A program made the translations under genes and the position numbers. From positions 248,001-312,000 of the forward strand of contig NZ_CP090366.1 of assembly GCF_021432085.1 (NCBI RefSeq): a stretch of 64,000 nucleotides of DNA. The letters run 5' to 3'. Below, one piece after another: positions 1-8,950 of the stretch (positions are counted from its first letter, which is position 1; every line of letters begins with the position of its first letter). The stretch is from Stutzerimonas kunmingensis (GTDB lineage: Bacteria > Pseudomonadota > Gammaproteobacteria > Pseudomonadales > Pseudomonadaceae). The notes under the pieces were generated by a model. It searched no databases. It saw only the letters and a program-made list of their open reading frames with translations, and was not told the DNA's origin.

Positions 1-18
1 GGCACGGCGACAGGCCGG

Positions 19-1392
19 TCAGCCCTGCCGCAGTTCGGCCTGCAGCTCATCCAGCGCCGCCTGGCGCTCGCCGTCCTGCAGGCGGACGCCGGGGTTGAGC
101 GAGGACCACTCCGGATGGGCGCGGCAGCGCTGCAGCGCATCGGGCAGCTTGCCCTCGCGCCAGCCCTGATCCTGCGGCGTGGCCAGGCGGATCGCTTCCG
201 TGGCAGCGTGCCCTCGGGTGGCGAGCACGGCGAGCAGCTGGCGCTGTCGCAGGGCGAGCAGGCGCAGCACGGCGTCATCGACGCTCAGTTCACGCTGGCC
301 CTTTAGTTTGCCCAGCAGGCGATTGCCATAGTGCCGCGCGGTCTGCGCGCCGCCGCCGGCAAGGGCGCCGAGCAGCGCCGCCGCGCCGAGGGTGATGCCG
401 CCGACCATCAGGTCGACCCCGGCACCGGCGGCCGCGCCTGCGGCCATACCACTGCCGATCTTCACGCCCAGCTGCTTGAGTGTTTCCGGATTGAACAGGT
501 CGTCGCCCCAGCGGCCGTTGAGCAACGGCAGGTCGCTGGCCGCCGCCTGCTCCTTGCGAAAGGCGTACAGGCGCAGCAGGGCCTCGACGCAGCGCTGCTC
601 GCGGCCGCGCACGGCGTCGTGCAGTTCACGAATGGCGCCGCGCTCCAGCTCGGGCTGTGCGGCGACGCTGCGTCGGCAGGCGGCGACGTCTACCAGTAGC
701 TCGGCGATCAGCCGCTGGCCGCTGACCAGGCGCGCCGCAGCCTGGGCTTCATGGTCCTCGATCAGCCGCTGCAGCTTGGGCCGTGCCTGTTCCAGCAGCA
801 GCGCCAGGCTTTCGTACAGGCGGCGCTCGCCATCCACCGGCGGCGCCACGCTGTCGAAGCGCACCAGTGCATGCAGGCCGAGACGGGCCAGCGCCTGACG
901 CCATTCATCTTCACGATGCCCCGGCTGGGCAACGAAGTTGAGCACCGGCAGCAGCGGCTTGCCGCAGCCGGCGAGTACCGCCAGCTCGTCCTTGTACTTG
1001 GCCAGTACCGGCTCGCGGGCATCGATCACGTAGAGCCCGGCATCGCTGGCGAGCAGCTGGCGCAGCACCTTGGCTTCCTGCTCGAAGCGCTGGCGCGCCT
1101 CGCTGCCGTCGAGAAAGCGTGCGGTTCGCGCCGGGCCGTCGAGGCGTTCGCCGGGGCGCTCCACGCGTTCCAGGTAATCGAGCAGGGCGATGGCATCTTC
1201 CAGGCCGGGGGTGTCGTACAACTCCAGCAGCGCCTCGCCGTCCACCGACAGCCGTGCGCCTTCGACATGGCGGGTGGTGCTGGGACGGTGCGAAACCTCG
1301 CCGAAGCCTGCATCACGGGTCAGGGTGCGCAGTAGCGAGGTCTTGCCGACATTGGTATGGCCGACCACGGCCAGTTTCAGCGCTTCAGTCAT
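19..1392 (-). CDS. GTPase with C-terminal DUF3482-type domain
   Basis: Predicted 457-residue GTP-binding protein. The N-terminus carries a Ras-like G domain: P-loop GHTNVGKTS at about residues 11-19, a Thr-rich switch I, and G3 motif DTPG at about residue 60. The usual NKxD specificity motif is not clear (the segment is LNFVA), so nucleotide specificity is uncertain. Around residues 310-350 lies a Gly/Ala-rich hydrophobic stretch that could touch or insert into membrane. It is the second gene of a pair: its ATG lies 8 bp inside the end of the upstream DUF2868 gene. The family is known only as conserved GTPase/DUF3482 proteins; no function is established to my knowledge. Pairing with a membrane protein suggests a membrane-associated GTPase complex (inference). 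Confidence 0.85.
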   Translation of the reverse strand: MTEALKLAVVGHTNVGKTSLLRTLTRDAGFGEVSHRPSTTRHVEGARLSVDGEALLELYDTPGLEDAIALLDYLERVERPGERLDGPARTARFLDGSEARQRFEQEAKVLRQLLASDAGLYVIDAREPVLAKYKDELAVLAGCGKPLLPVLNFVAQPGHREDEWRQALARLGLHALVRFDSVAPPVDGERRLYESLALLLEQARPKLQRLIEDHEAQAAARLVSGQRLIAELLVDVAACRRSVAAQPELERGAIRELHDAVRGREQRCVEALLRLYAFRKEQAAASDLPLLNGRWGDDLFNPETLKQLGVKIGSGMAAGAAAGAGVDLMVGGITLGAAALLGALAGGGAQTARHYGNRLLGKLKGQRELSVDDAVLRLLALRQRQLLAVLATRGHAATEAIRLATPQDQGWREGKLPDALQRCRAHPEWSSLNPGVRLQDGERQAALDELQAELRQG

Positions 1393-2779
1393 GGCCTGTC
1401 TCCAGCCAGCGCAGCGGGGCGCAGCTCGAATGCGCCAGCCCCAGGGTATCCAGCGCCTGATGCCAGTCTTCCAGGCGCGCGCTGTCCAGCGCCTCGCCCG
1501 GCGGCGCCTGCAGCAGCCAGACGCGGGTCGCAGCGGCGCAGCGCGACAGCTCGCCGATCAGCGCCAGGGTGCCGCGATCCGGAGAGCGCCGGGGATCACA
1601 GGCGATGGCCAGGCGCGCCGGCGGAAAACGGGTGAGCTGATCGAGCAGGCGTCGGCGCCCCTCGCGATCGTCGAGGATGCCGGCATCGGCGATGCCCTTG
1701 GACAGAGCCGGTGGCCAGGGGCGACTGCCGTCCAGCTCGATGGCCACCAGCACGGCGCCGGCACTGCCATCGAGCTGGGCGCCGGCGCTCGGCGCGTGCA
1801 GCTGGGCCGGTGCCGCATCACTGATGCCTAGCCGCTCACTCGGCGGCTGCAGGCGCTCGCGCAGCAGGCGATAGGCCGGCAGGTTCAGATCGAGGGTCAG
1901 CGCAGCCCGTCCACGCCGCCAGCGCCACAGGCAGAGGCTCGCCAGCAGCAGTCGCGGCAGCAGGCCGTAGACCAGCAGCACGCCGACCAGCCAGCCGGCC
2001 CAGCGTTGCCGGGCGCCGTCCAGATCGCCGGCGAGTGCGCCGCTGGCGCGGATCTGCTCGACATCCGGCACGCTGAAGCCGAGCAGGGCCGGCAACGCGC
2101 CGAGGGCCTGAGTCAGGCCGACGAAGGCGTTCTCACCAAGGATGGTGGTTTCCCAGACGAAGCCGTAGCGGCGGGTCGCCAGCAGGGCGAGGAGGGTGAG
2201 CAGGGCGCTGGTCATCGCCAGCAGCCATAGGGCGTGCACGCCTGTTCCCAGCAACCAGCGGCCGAGTCGGCGTTGATGCAGCACGCTCAGCAGGGCTGGG
2301 GCCAGCTGCGCGGCCCGGGCATCACGGGCGAGCTTTTCGCTGAGCCAGAGCCACAGCCGCCCCAGCGCGCCGCTGCTGTCACCGGTCAGCAGCAGGCCGA
2401 GCAGCCAGCCGAACAGGGTCAGCAGGTTCAGCCCGAGCAGGCTGCCCAGCGCCCAGAACACGTTGACCGGCCGCTGCCCGTCGCCGAGCGCGGCGAAGGC
2501 CAGCCCGGCACCGGTGAAGAGCGCCAGCAGGATCAGCGCGAGCGCGCCCAGGCGGGCGCCCTGACGCCAGTGCCGGAGCGCCTCGATGAGCCCGTCACGG
2601 TGCGCCAGCCAGAGCGCGCGGCGCTCGATCAGCGCCGGCAGATCGCCGCCCTGGGTACGGGCCTGGCGGTTGGCCTCGTCGTCGTCCAGCGGCCCGGCAT
2701 GCTCTTCGCGCAGGCGCACGGCTTCGGTCAGCCAGATTCGGTCGAGCGGAGTGAGATCGGGAGAGGGGCGGACGGTCAC
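1385..2779 (-). CDS. DUF2868-type integral membrane protein
   Basis: 464-residue membrane protein that starts with GTG at 2779. At least four hydrophobic segments are visible: about residues 74-97, a long one around 105-132, about 172-200, and about 262-286. Between and after them are soluble stretches; the last 150 residues look cytoplasmic. It overlaps the downstream GTPase gene by 8 bp, so the two are almost certainly co-translated and probably form a complex. I recognise the DUF2868 family by overall layout and by its DUF3482 partner; the biochemical role is unknown. Confidence 0.8.
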   Translation of the reverse strand: MTVRPSPDLTPLDRIWLTEAVRLREEHAGPLDDDEANRQARTQGGDLPALIERRALWLAHRDGLIEALRHWRQGARLGALALILLALFTGAGLAFAALGDGQRPVNVFWALGSLLGLNLLTLFGWLLGLLLTGDSSGALGRLWLWLSEKLARDARAAQLAPALLSVLHQRRLGRWLLGTGVHALWLLAMTSALLTLLALLATRRYGFVWETTILGENAFVGLTQALGALPALLGFSVPDVEQIRASGALAGDLDGARQRWAGWLVGVLLVYGLLPRLLLASLCLWRWRRGRAALTLDLNLPAYRLLRERLQPPSERLGISDAAPAQLHAPSAGAQLDGSAGAVLVAIELDGSRPWPPALSKGIADAGILDDREGRRRLLDQLTRFPPARLAIACDPRRSPDRGTLALIGELSRCAAATRVWLLQAPPGEALDSARLEDWHQALDTLGLAHSSCAPLRWLETGHD

Positions 2780-2839
2780 GCGGCTTCTCGCTGGCGGGTC
2801 GAGCCCTGAGGATAACCGCTGCCGCGCGGAACGGGGAAA

Positions 2840-2862
2840 CGGGGAGCCGTTGCGGCTCCCCG
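2840..2862 (-). terminator. Hairpin terminator after glpQ
   Basis: A perfect 10-bp stem (left arm 2840-2849, right arm 2853-2862) with a 3-base loop sits just beyond the glpQ stop codon at 2872-2874. Read on the minus strand it is followed by GTTTCCCC, so the U-run is short. It separates glpQ from the DUF2868/DUF3482 pair. Confidence 0.65.
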
Positions 2863-2871
2863 CTGTGGTCG

Positions 2872-3984
2872 TCAGTCGTTGCGCAGGCGCACGGCGATAT
2901 CCGGCTGGTCGATGAACAGGCCATCGATGCCGGCATCAAGGAAGGCGCGGATCTCCGCTTCGCTGTCGCCGCGCTCGTGGCGCTTGTCGCTGCTGCGCAG
3001 GTTGGCCGGGAGGAAGGCGTTTTCTGCGCGGAAGGTGTACGGGTGGACCTTGAGCCCGACCGCATGGGCGGCGGCGACGAAGCCGGTCGGCGTGCCCAGA
3101 TTGCCGTTGCCGTCACGCGGGATGATGTAGCTCTTCTCCGGGCCGACGCCGGCGGCGTAGCGGGCGATGGCCTTGAGCCCGGCGGGCGTCGCCATCTGCG
3201 CGTAGGTCAGCTTGCTGCCGCGCACCTGCTGGTCATACGGCTGACCCGAGCTGAACAGCTGCACCAGGCGCAACTGCGTCAGGCGGCTGAGGGTCTTGAG
3301 GTTGTCCACCTCGAACGACTGGATATACACCGGCGCCTGGCGCCCGACGTAGCCGTTGCGGGTGAGGATGCGCACCAGCGGTTTCTCCATGGCCAGGCCG
3401 AGCTGCTGGAAATGCGTCGGATGCTTGGTTTCCGGGTACAGACCGATGCGCCGGCCCTGGCTGAGCTGCAGCGTTTTCACCAGGTCGATGATCTCCTGCA
3501 GGGTCGGGATTTCCAGGCTGCCGTCCATGCGGGCATTGCCCGGGCGGATATCCGGGATGCGCTCGATGGCGCGCAGGGTCTTCAGCTCGGCGAGGGTGAA
3601 GTCTTCGCTGAACCAGCCGGTGAGGGTGACGCCGTCGACCTGCTGGGTGCGCTTGCGATCGCCAAACTCGGGGCGCTGGGCGACATCGGTGGTCAGGCCC
3701 AGCTCGTTGTCGTGGCGGGCGACGATATGGCCGTCACGGGTCATCACTAGGTCCGGCTCGATGTAGTCGGCGCCCTGAAACACGGCCAGCGCATAGGCGG
3801 CCAGGGTGTGCTCCGGTACATAGCCGCTGGCGCCGCGGTGGGCGATCACCAGCGGGGTCGGCTCGCCCCGCACAGCCTGGTGTTTCGCGGCGTGTTCATC
3901 CGCCGTAGCGAAGCCGGCCAGTGGAAGCAGCAGGGTGCAGGCGGTCAGCCAGCGGCGAAGGGAAGCGGTGGTCTTGCGGGCCAT
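2872..3984 (-). CDS. glpQ: Glycerophosphodiester phosphodiesterase, periplasmic
   Basis: 370-residue enzyme that hydrolyses glycerophosphodiesters (deacylated phospholipids) to glycerol-3-phosphate and an alcohol. A Sec signal peptide is visible (basic MARKTTASLRRW, hydrophobic core, TATA-type end near residue 28), so it should act in the periplasm. The GDPD signature is intact: IAHRGASGYVPEHT at about 46-60, followed by the metal ligands in YIEPDLVMTRDG, and a C-terminal FIDQPDIAV. A GAGGAG ribosome site lies 8 bases before the ATG. It is divergent from folA and is followed by a hairpin terminator. Confidence 0.93.
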   Translation of the reverse strand: MARKTTASLRRWLTACTLLLPLAGFATADEHAAKHQAVRGEPTPLVIAHRGASGYVPEHTLAAYALAVFQGADYIEPDLVMTRDGHIVARHDNELGLTTDVAQRPEFGDRKRTQQVDGVTLTGWFSEDFTLAELKTLRAIERIPDIRPGNARMDGSLEIPTLQEIIDLVKTLQLSQGRRIGLYPETKHPTHFQQLGLAMEKPLVRILTRNGYVGRQAPVYIQSFEVDNLKTLSRLTQLRLVQLFSSGQPYDQQVRGSKLTYAQMATPAGLKAIARYAAGVGPEKSYIIPRDGNGNLGTPTGFVAAAHAVGLKVHPYTFRAENAFLPANLRSSDKRHERGDSEAEIRAFLDAGIDGLFIDQPDIAVRLRND

Positions 3985-4119
3985 TTCGGCATCTCCTCGG
4001 TTTGGATGTCACAGCCTGAGCCACTTGCATGACCGGACGTTGACGCTGCGTTGCCCCTTGTATTGCAAAGCGATGAAGCCGACGAACGGCTGGCGCTTCG
4101 GCAAGCTGCATCGCTCTGC

Positions 4120-4125
4120 TATTCT
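4120..4125 (+). promoter_or_regulatory. Candidate -10 box for folA, implying a very short or absent leader
   Basis: TATTCT at 4120-4125 ends only 7 bases before the folA ATG at 4133. If it is used as a sigma-70 -10 element, transcription would begin at or next to the start codon. No Shine-Dalgarno sequence precedes the ATG and no strong -35 is seen, so this is tentative. Confidence 0.35.
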
Positions 4126-4132
4126 CGCCGCC

Positions 4133-4651
4133 ATGAATCAGACCCGCCTTCCCCTCGCTATGATCGCCGCCCTCGCGCAGAACCGCGTGATCGGCCTCGA
4201 CAACCGCATGCCCTGGCACCTGCCTGCCGATCTCAAGCATTTCAAGGCCATGACCCTCGGCAAGCCGATCATCATGGGCCGTAAGACCTGGGATTCGCTC
4301 GGCCGTCCGCTGCCGGGGCGGCTCAACCTGGTGGTCAGTCGCCAGGCGGATCTGCAGCTCGACGGCGCGGAAACCTTCACCGACCTGGATGCCGCGCTGG
4401 TGCGTGCCGAGCAGTGGGCGCGTGAGCAGTGCGTCGACGAGCTGATGCTGATCGGCGGTGCGCAGCTGTACGCCCAGGCGCTGGGGCAGGCGCAGCGGCT
4501 GTACCTCACGCGTATCGATGCGGCTCCCGAAGGCGATGCGTTCTTTCCGGCCTTCGACGAGGCTGAGTGGCAGTGCGTCGAAAGCCAGCCACATCCGGCT
4601 GAGGGCGAGGCACCAGCCTACCGTTTCGAAACCTGGCAAAAACAGAGCTGA
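4133..4651 (+). CDS. folA: Dihydrofolate reductase
   Basis: 172-residue enzyme that reduces dihydrofolate to tetrahydrofolate with NADPH. Visible signatures: LAMIAALAQNRVIGLDNRMPWHLP at the N-terminus, including the Asn/Trp substrate loop, then DLKHFKAMTLGKPIIMGRKTW and the NADPH-binding IGGAQLY near residue 107. The frame stays open upstream to 3935, but the family alignment and the normal length (about 160-170) place the start at 4133. No ribosome site is evident there; an in-frame ATG at 4160 is an alternative but would remove the first strand. It is divergent from glpQ. Confidence 0.95.
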   Translation: MNQTRLPLAMIAALAQNRVIGLDNRMPWHLPADLKHFKAMTLGKPIIMGRKTWDSLGRPLPGRLNLVVSRQADLQLDGAETFTDLDAALVRAEQWAREQCVDELMLIGGAQLYAQALGQAQRLYLTRIDAAPEGDAFFPAFDEAEWQCVESQPHPAEGEAPAYRFETWQKQS

Positions 4652-4738
4652 CCGGCACCTTCCTCGCTTGATCGGTGCCAAATCTTTCGCGGGCCGCAGC
4701 TTCTATGCTGGCCCGTCGCTGTCGTAACGAGAAATCTC

Positions 4739-5386
4739 ATGCAACCTGACAAATCCGACGCCCCGGAAGCCGAGCGCGTTGCCGCGATCTTCGTCCGCCA
4801 CCCGTTGTGGGAGGACGGCCTGGCCCTGCTCACCGGCACCGCGCTGGTCGCCCTTGGCATTGCCTTCTACAGCCATGCCGGGCTGCTCACCGGCGGCACC
4901 GTTGGGCTGGCGTTCCTGCTGAAGTACCTGGCCGGCTGGTCGTTCGGCCCAGTGTTCTTTCTGCTCAACCTGCCGTTCTACGCGCTGGCGATCTGGCGCA
5001 TGGGCTGGCAGTTCACCCTGCGCACCGTCTGCGCGGTGGGGCTGGTCTCGCTGTTCGCCGAACTGACCCCGCAATGGGTGCGCTTCGCCGAGCTGAATGT
5101 GGTCTACGCTGCTGTGTTCGGCGGGTTCGCCATCGGCATCGGTCTGCTGATCCTGTTCCGCCATCGCGCCAGTCTTGGTGGGGTGAACATCCTCGCGTTG
5201 TTCCTGCAGGAGCGTTTCGGCCTGCGCGCCGGCACCTTCCAGATGGGTATCGACGCGCTGATCGTCATGGCCGCGGTGTTCGTCGTGCCGGCGGACAAGG
5301 TGCTGCTGTCGGTACTCGGCGCCGTGGCGCTGAATCTGGTGCTGGCGATCAATCACCGCGCCGATCGCTACATGGGCGTTAGCTGA
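4739..5386 (+). CDS. YitT-family inner membrane protein
   Basis: 215-residue polytopic membrane protein of the YitT/DUF161 type, shown by a row of hydrophobic helices from about residue 28 (ALLTGTALVALGIAFYS) to the C-terminus and the characteristic LTGGTVGLAFLLKY motif after the first helix. A second glycine-rich repeat, GGFAIGIGLLILFRHRASLGGVNILALFLQ, sits mid-protein. The substrate or role of the family is not settled. It ends 8 bp inside the convergent phosphoesterase gene, so the two tails overlap. Confidence 0.82.
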   Translation: MQPDKSDAPEAERVAAIFVRHPLWEDGLALLTGTALVALGIAFYSHAGLLTGGTVGLAFLLKYLAGWSFGPVFFLLNLPFYALAIWRMGWQFTLRTVCAVGLVSLFAELTPQWVRFAELNVVYAAVFGGFAIGIGLLILFRHRASLGGVNILALFLQERFGLRAGTFQMGIDALIVMAAVFVVPADKVLLSVLGAVALNLVLAINHRADRYMGVS

Positions 5387-5834
5387 GGCTGATCAGCTCG
5401 ACCTGTGCATCACCGTCGTTCAACTCCAGCAGCGCCAGGCTGATCGGCAGGCTGAAGCGTCGCGGACCGGCGCTGCCCGGGTTGATGTAGAGCACGCCGT
5501 CGCGCCGCTCGACCTTCGGTTTGTGCGAGTGGCCGGCGATCACCACGTCGATGCCGGCGGCGATCGGGTCGATATCCAGCTGCTTGAGGTCATGCAGCAC
5601 GTGCAGCGTGAGACCTCCGATGCGCAGGTCCAGTCGCTCGGGTAGCTCCCGTGCCCATTCGGCCGTATCGATATTGCCGCGAATCGCCTCCAGCGGCGCG
5701 GTGGCGCGCAGCCCGTCGAGCACCTGCGGTTTGCCGATATCGCCGGCGTGAATGATCTGCGCGCAACCCTGCAGCGCCGCCAACGCCTCCGGGCGGAGCA
5801 GGCCGTGAGTGTCGGAGATCAGGCCGATGCGCAT
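5379..5834 (-). CDS. YfcE/MJ0936-type metallophosphoesterase
   Basis: 151-residue calcineurin-like phosphodiesterase. All metal-binding blocks are present in order: ISDTHG (6-11), AGDIG, RGNID, a His in VLHD, and the final GHSHKP. The size matches the small single-domain YfcE/YsnB phosphodiesterases that act in vitro on phosphodiester substrates; the natural substrate is not known. It starts with ATG at 5834 and its end overlaps the convergent YitT gene by 8 bp. Confidence 0.88.
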   Translation of the reverse strand: MRIGLISDTHGLLRPEALAALQGCAQIIHAGDIGKPQVLDGLRATAPLEAIRGNIDTAEWARELPERLDLRIGGLTLHVLHDLKQLDIDPIAAGIDVVIAGHSHKPKVERRDGVLYINPGSAGPRRFSLPISLALLELNDGDAQVELISLS

Positions 5835-5933
5835 GCCGGTTTTCCCCTTGAATAGTCTTCGTTAGGTCATCCGACCCTTGGCCGGCAGCTGTGGTTGCGG
5901 CAGGCTTGGGACCCTCGGGTCGAGGAGTCTGGC

Positions 5934-7052
5934 ATGGATCGAGTGGATTGCGTGGTGGTGGGTGCGGGAGTGGTCGGGCTGGCGGTGGCACGCGCGCTGG
6001 CGCTGGCCGGGCGCGAGGTGCTGATACTGGAAGCCGAGGCGGCTTTCGGCACCGCTACCAGCGCGCGCAACAGCGAAGTCATCCACGCCGGCATCTACTA
6101 CCCGCAGGGCTCGCTCAAAGGCCGGCTGTGCGTCGCCGGGCGCCGTCAGCTCTACGATTTCTGCGACAGCCATGGCGTGGCCTATCGCCGCTGCGGCAAG
6201 CTGATCGTTGCCACCGACGAGGCCCAGATCGCTGCGCTGGAGCAATTGCAGCGGCACGCGCAGGCCAATGGGGTCGACGATCTACAGCGTCTGGATGGCC
6301 ACGAGGTGCTGGCGCTGGAGCCGCAGCTACATGCGGTGGCTGGGCTGCTTTCGCCAAGCACCGGCATCATCGACAGCCACGCGCTGATGCTGGCACTGCT
6401 GGGCGATGCCGAGCGCCACGGCGCGATGCTGGCGCTGAACGCGCCGGTAACGGCTATCGCCGCCAGTGACGACGGGCTGCATGTTTGGATTGGCGGCGCC
6501 GATCCGCTGCAGCTGCTGGCCCGCACCGTGGTGAACTGTGCCGGGCATGGCGCGCCCATCCTCGCCGCGAACACCGTGGGGTTGGACCCGGTGGCGCGGC
6601 CGCGGCAGTACTTCGCCAAGGGCAGTTATTTCAGCCTGGCCGGGCGCACACCGTTTCGCCATCTGGTCTATCCGCTTCCGGAACCCGGCGGGCTTGGCGT
6701 GCACCTGACCCTGGACCTGGCGGGCCAGGCGCGTTTCGGCCCGGATGTGCAGTGGCTCGAGGACCTGGACTACTGCATCGAGCCGGAACGGGCCAATGGC
6801 TTCTACGCGGCGATCCGCCGCTATTGGTCGGGGCTGCCGGACGATTCGCTGCAACCGGCCTACACCGGCATCCGCCCGAAGATCAGCGGGCCCGCCGAGG
6901 CGGCCGCGGACTTTTGCATCGACGGCCCGGCGCAGCACGGCATTGCCGGCCTGGTGAACCTGTTCGGCATCGAATCGCCGGGACTGACCGCCTGTCTGGC
7001 GATTGCCGAACACGTCTGCGGGCTGCTCGACCCTGAGCCATTGGCGACCTGA
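5934..7052 (+). CDS. FAD-dependent oxidoreductase, L-2-hydroxyglutarate dehydrogenase-like
   Basis: 372-residue flavoprotein of the DAO/glycerol-3-phosphate dehydrogenase fold. The dinucleotide motif [16 protein letters not shown] begins near residue 7 and ends in the acidic LILEAE. The segment [20 protein letters not shown] is characteristic of the LhgO/L2HGDH group (2-hydroxyglutarate to 2-oxoglutarate). I chose the ATG at 5934 because GAGGAG lies 7 bases upstream; the frame is open to a TTG at 5895. The substrate is inferred from family resemblance only and could be another 2-hydroxy acid or an amine. Confidence 0.82.
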   Translation: MDRVDCVVVGAGVVGLAVARALALAGREVLILEAEAAFGTATSARNSEVIHAGIYYPQGSLKGRLCVAGRRQLYDFCDSHGVAYRRCGKLIVATDEAQIAALEQLQRHAQANGVDDLQRLDGHEVLALEPQLHAVAGLLSPSTGIIDSHALMLALLGDAERHGAMLALNAPVTAIAASDDGLHVWIGGADPLQLLARTVVNCAGHGAPILAANTVGLDPVARPRQYFAKGSYFSLAGRTPFRHLVYPLPEPGGLGVHLTLDLAGQARFGPDVQWLEDLDYCIEPERANGFYAAIRRYWSGLPDDSLQPAYTGIRPKISGPAEAAADFCIDGPAQHGIAGLVNLFGIESPGLTACLAIAEHVCGLLDPEPLAT

Positions 7053-7150
7053 TCACGCGCTGGCGCACCTGCGTTGCGGCCCGTCCGGGCGGGTAGCACA
7101 CTGCAACCCGCCGCGATCGGACGGCGCAATCACCGGCAAAAGGAATGTGC

Positions 7151-8884
7151 ATGGAACAGACAGGCGAAGCTCGACCGCTGAAAGTCTATCTGGCGGTCGG
7201 ATTGCTCCAGGGATTGACGCTCTGGGCGGCCAGCGAGGCGTGGCCGCACGCTGCTGGCTGGCGCGTGCTGTGCTCGGCACTGCTGACCTTCACGGTGATT
7301 GGCGGCTGGCAGGTGCAGCTGCTCTGGGGCGATCTGCGCGCGGCCGGGCGCTGGCGCCTGGTGCTTGCCGCCGCCGCGCTGCCGGCCGTGCTGGCGGGCG
7401 GCCTCGCGCTGCAGTTCGACCAGCCGCGCTGGTATTACCTGGGTGAATCCGTCGGCACCCTGCTGGCCTGGAGCAACCTGATCCTGGCTTATGTGCTGAC
7501 GCCCTTCATCCAGGCGCGGGATGCCGATCATCGCTGGCGTGTCGACTACGCCGCGCTGTACCGGCATGCCATCAACAACGGGCTGCTGCTGTTCATGGCG
7601 CTGCTGATGCTGGCGGCGTTCTGGCTGCTGATCTGGCTCTGGGCCGGCCTGTTCAAGCTGGTCGGCATCAGGATTTTCGCAACGCTGTTCGAGTCCTCCG
7701 GCTTTATCTGGATCGCTAGCGCGACGGTTGTCGCCATCGGGCTGTGGATCGGGCTGGAGCGCGGCCACGTGGTCGATGCGCTGCGCAATGTGCTGCAGGC
7801 CATGTGTCGCTTCCTGCTGCCGCTGACGGTGCTGATCCTGCTGCTGTTCGTGGTCTGCCTGCCTTTTACCGGCCTGCAGCCATTGTGGGAGACCCGCCAC
7901 GCGACGCCGATCCTGCTGGCCATGGTGTTCGCCCATGTCGCGCTGCTCAACGGCGTCATTCAGGATGGTCGGCAAGCGGTGCATTACCCGCGAGCGCTGC
8001 GCGTGCTGGTCGACGCCAGCTCCCTGTGCCTGCCGCTTCTGGCAGGGCTTGCGATTTACGCGCTCTGGCTGCGGATCGGCCAGTACGGGCTCACGCCTGA
8101 TCGGGTGGTGGCGGTCGGTGCGACGCTGGTTGCCCTGCTGCATGCGCTGGCGCTGATGGTAGCGGTGCTGCAATGGCGGGATGGATGGCTGGCCGGCCTG
8201 CGCCAGAGCAATCCGCTGCTGGCGCTGGTTTCGGTGGCACTGTTGCTGCTCATGCATCTGCCGCCGTTGAGCCCGTTGCAGCTCAGCGCAGCCAACCAGT
8301 ACCAGCGCCTGCTCGACGAGCAGGTGCCGGCAGAACGCACCGATCTCGGCGCACTGCGCTTTCAGCTGGGGCAACCCGGTCGCGACCAGCTCGAAAAGCT
8401 GCGTCAGCGCGTGGTCGAGCCTGGTCTCGCAGACGCGCGACGGGAGCAACTGCAGGCAGACCTGCAGCGACTGGACAAGGCCGACAGCTACTGGAACTGG
8501 CGACACGAGCACGATATGGCCAATACCGCACCGGTGCCCTGGATCGGCGAGCCTCTCGAGGATGCCGGTGGCGCGTTGGCACAGGCCATCGCGACCCAGG
8601 GCTGTGACGGGGACTGCGCCCTGTTCGCCGTCGATCTGGACGATGACCGTCAGCCCGAGGTGCTGCTGCTACGCGGTGCGCGGCAGCGGATCGTGACGGT
8701 GCTGGGGCGTGGCGATACCGGTACTTGGCGATGGATCGGGCACCTTCGCACGACCGATCAGCAAACCCTCGACGGCGAGACCCTCAAGCAGCAGATCGAG
8801 CGTGGCGCTTTGCAGGTGGTAGCGCCGCGCTTCAAGGCGCTGGAAATCGACGGCATCCGTCTGGAACCGGCGATTACCGAATAG
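7151..8884 (+). CDS. DUF4153-type polytopic membrane protein
   Basis: 577-residue protein with about ten or more hydrophobic helices spread over residues 10-385, including WRLVLAAAALPAVLAGGLAL and FLLPLTVLILLLFVVCLPF, followed by a soluble C-terminal part of about 190 residues. The layout fits the DUF4153 family, whose function is unknown. Two ATGs are close, 7145 and 7151; AAAGGA at 7138-7143 is 7 bases before the second, which I prefer. It ends just before a bidirectional terminator shared with ilvD. Confidence 0.75.
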   Translation: MEQTGEARPLKVYLAVGLLQGLTLWAASEAWPHAAGWRVLCSALLTFTVIGGWQVQLLWGDLRAAGRWRLVLAAAALPAVLAGGLALQFDQPRWYYLGESVGTLLAWSNLILAYVLTPFIQARDADHRWRVDYAALYRHAINNGLLLFMALLMLAAFWLLIWLWAGLFKLVGIRIFATLFESSGFIWIASATVVAIGLWIGLERGHVVDALRNVLQAMCRFLLPLTVLILLLFVVCLPFTGLQPLWETRHATPILLAMVFAHVALLNGVIQDGRQAVHYPRALRVLVDASSLCLPLLAGLAIYALWLRIGQYGLTPDRVVAVGATLVALLHALALMVAVLQWRDGWLAGLRQSNPLLALVSVALLLLMHLPPLSPLQLSAANQYQRLLDEQVPAERTDLGALRFQLGQPGRDQLEKLRQRVVEPGLADARREQLQADLQRLDKADSYWNWRHEHDMANTAPVPWIGEPLEDAGGALAQAIATQGCDGDCALFAVDLDDDRQPEVLLLRGARQRIVTVLGRGDTGTWRWIGHLRTTDQQTLDGETLKQQIERGALQVVAPRFKALEIDGIRLEPAITE

Positions 8885-8897
8885 TCTGCTGAGCATG

Positions 8898-8925
8898 AAA
8901 AGCCCGACGCGAAGGTCGGGCTTTT
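8898..8925. terminator. Bidirectional intrinsic terminator between DUF4153 gene and ilvD
   Basis: A perfect 11-bp stem (AAAAGCCCGAC at 8898-8908 with GTCGGGCTTTT at 8915-8925) and a 6-base loop. A-rich on one side and T-rich on the other, it can end transcription of both convergent genes. Confidence 0.92.
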
Positions 8926-8950
8926 CATTTACAGCGAGCAAGCCTGGCGA

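Noticed and set aside
3985..4132. Pho box upstream of glpQ
   Set aside because: Only single GTCAT-like words are present and not in the tandem 11-base spacing that PhoB needs.
4654..4678. Hairpin after folA
   Set aside because: Stem is only 6 bp with a 14-base loop and no T-run, too weak to call a terminator.
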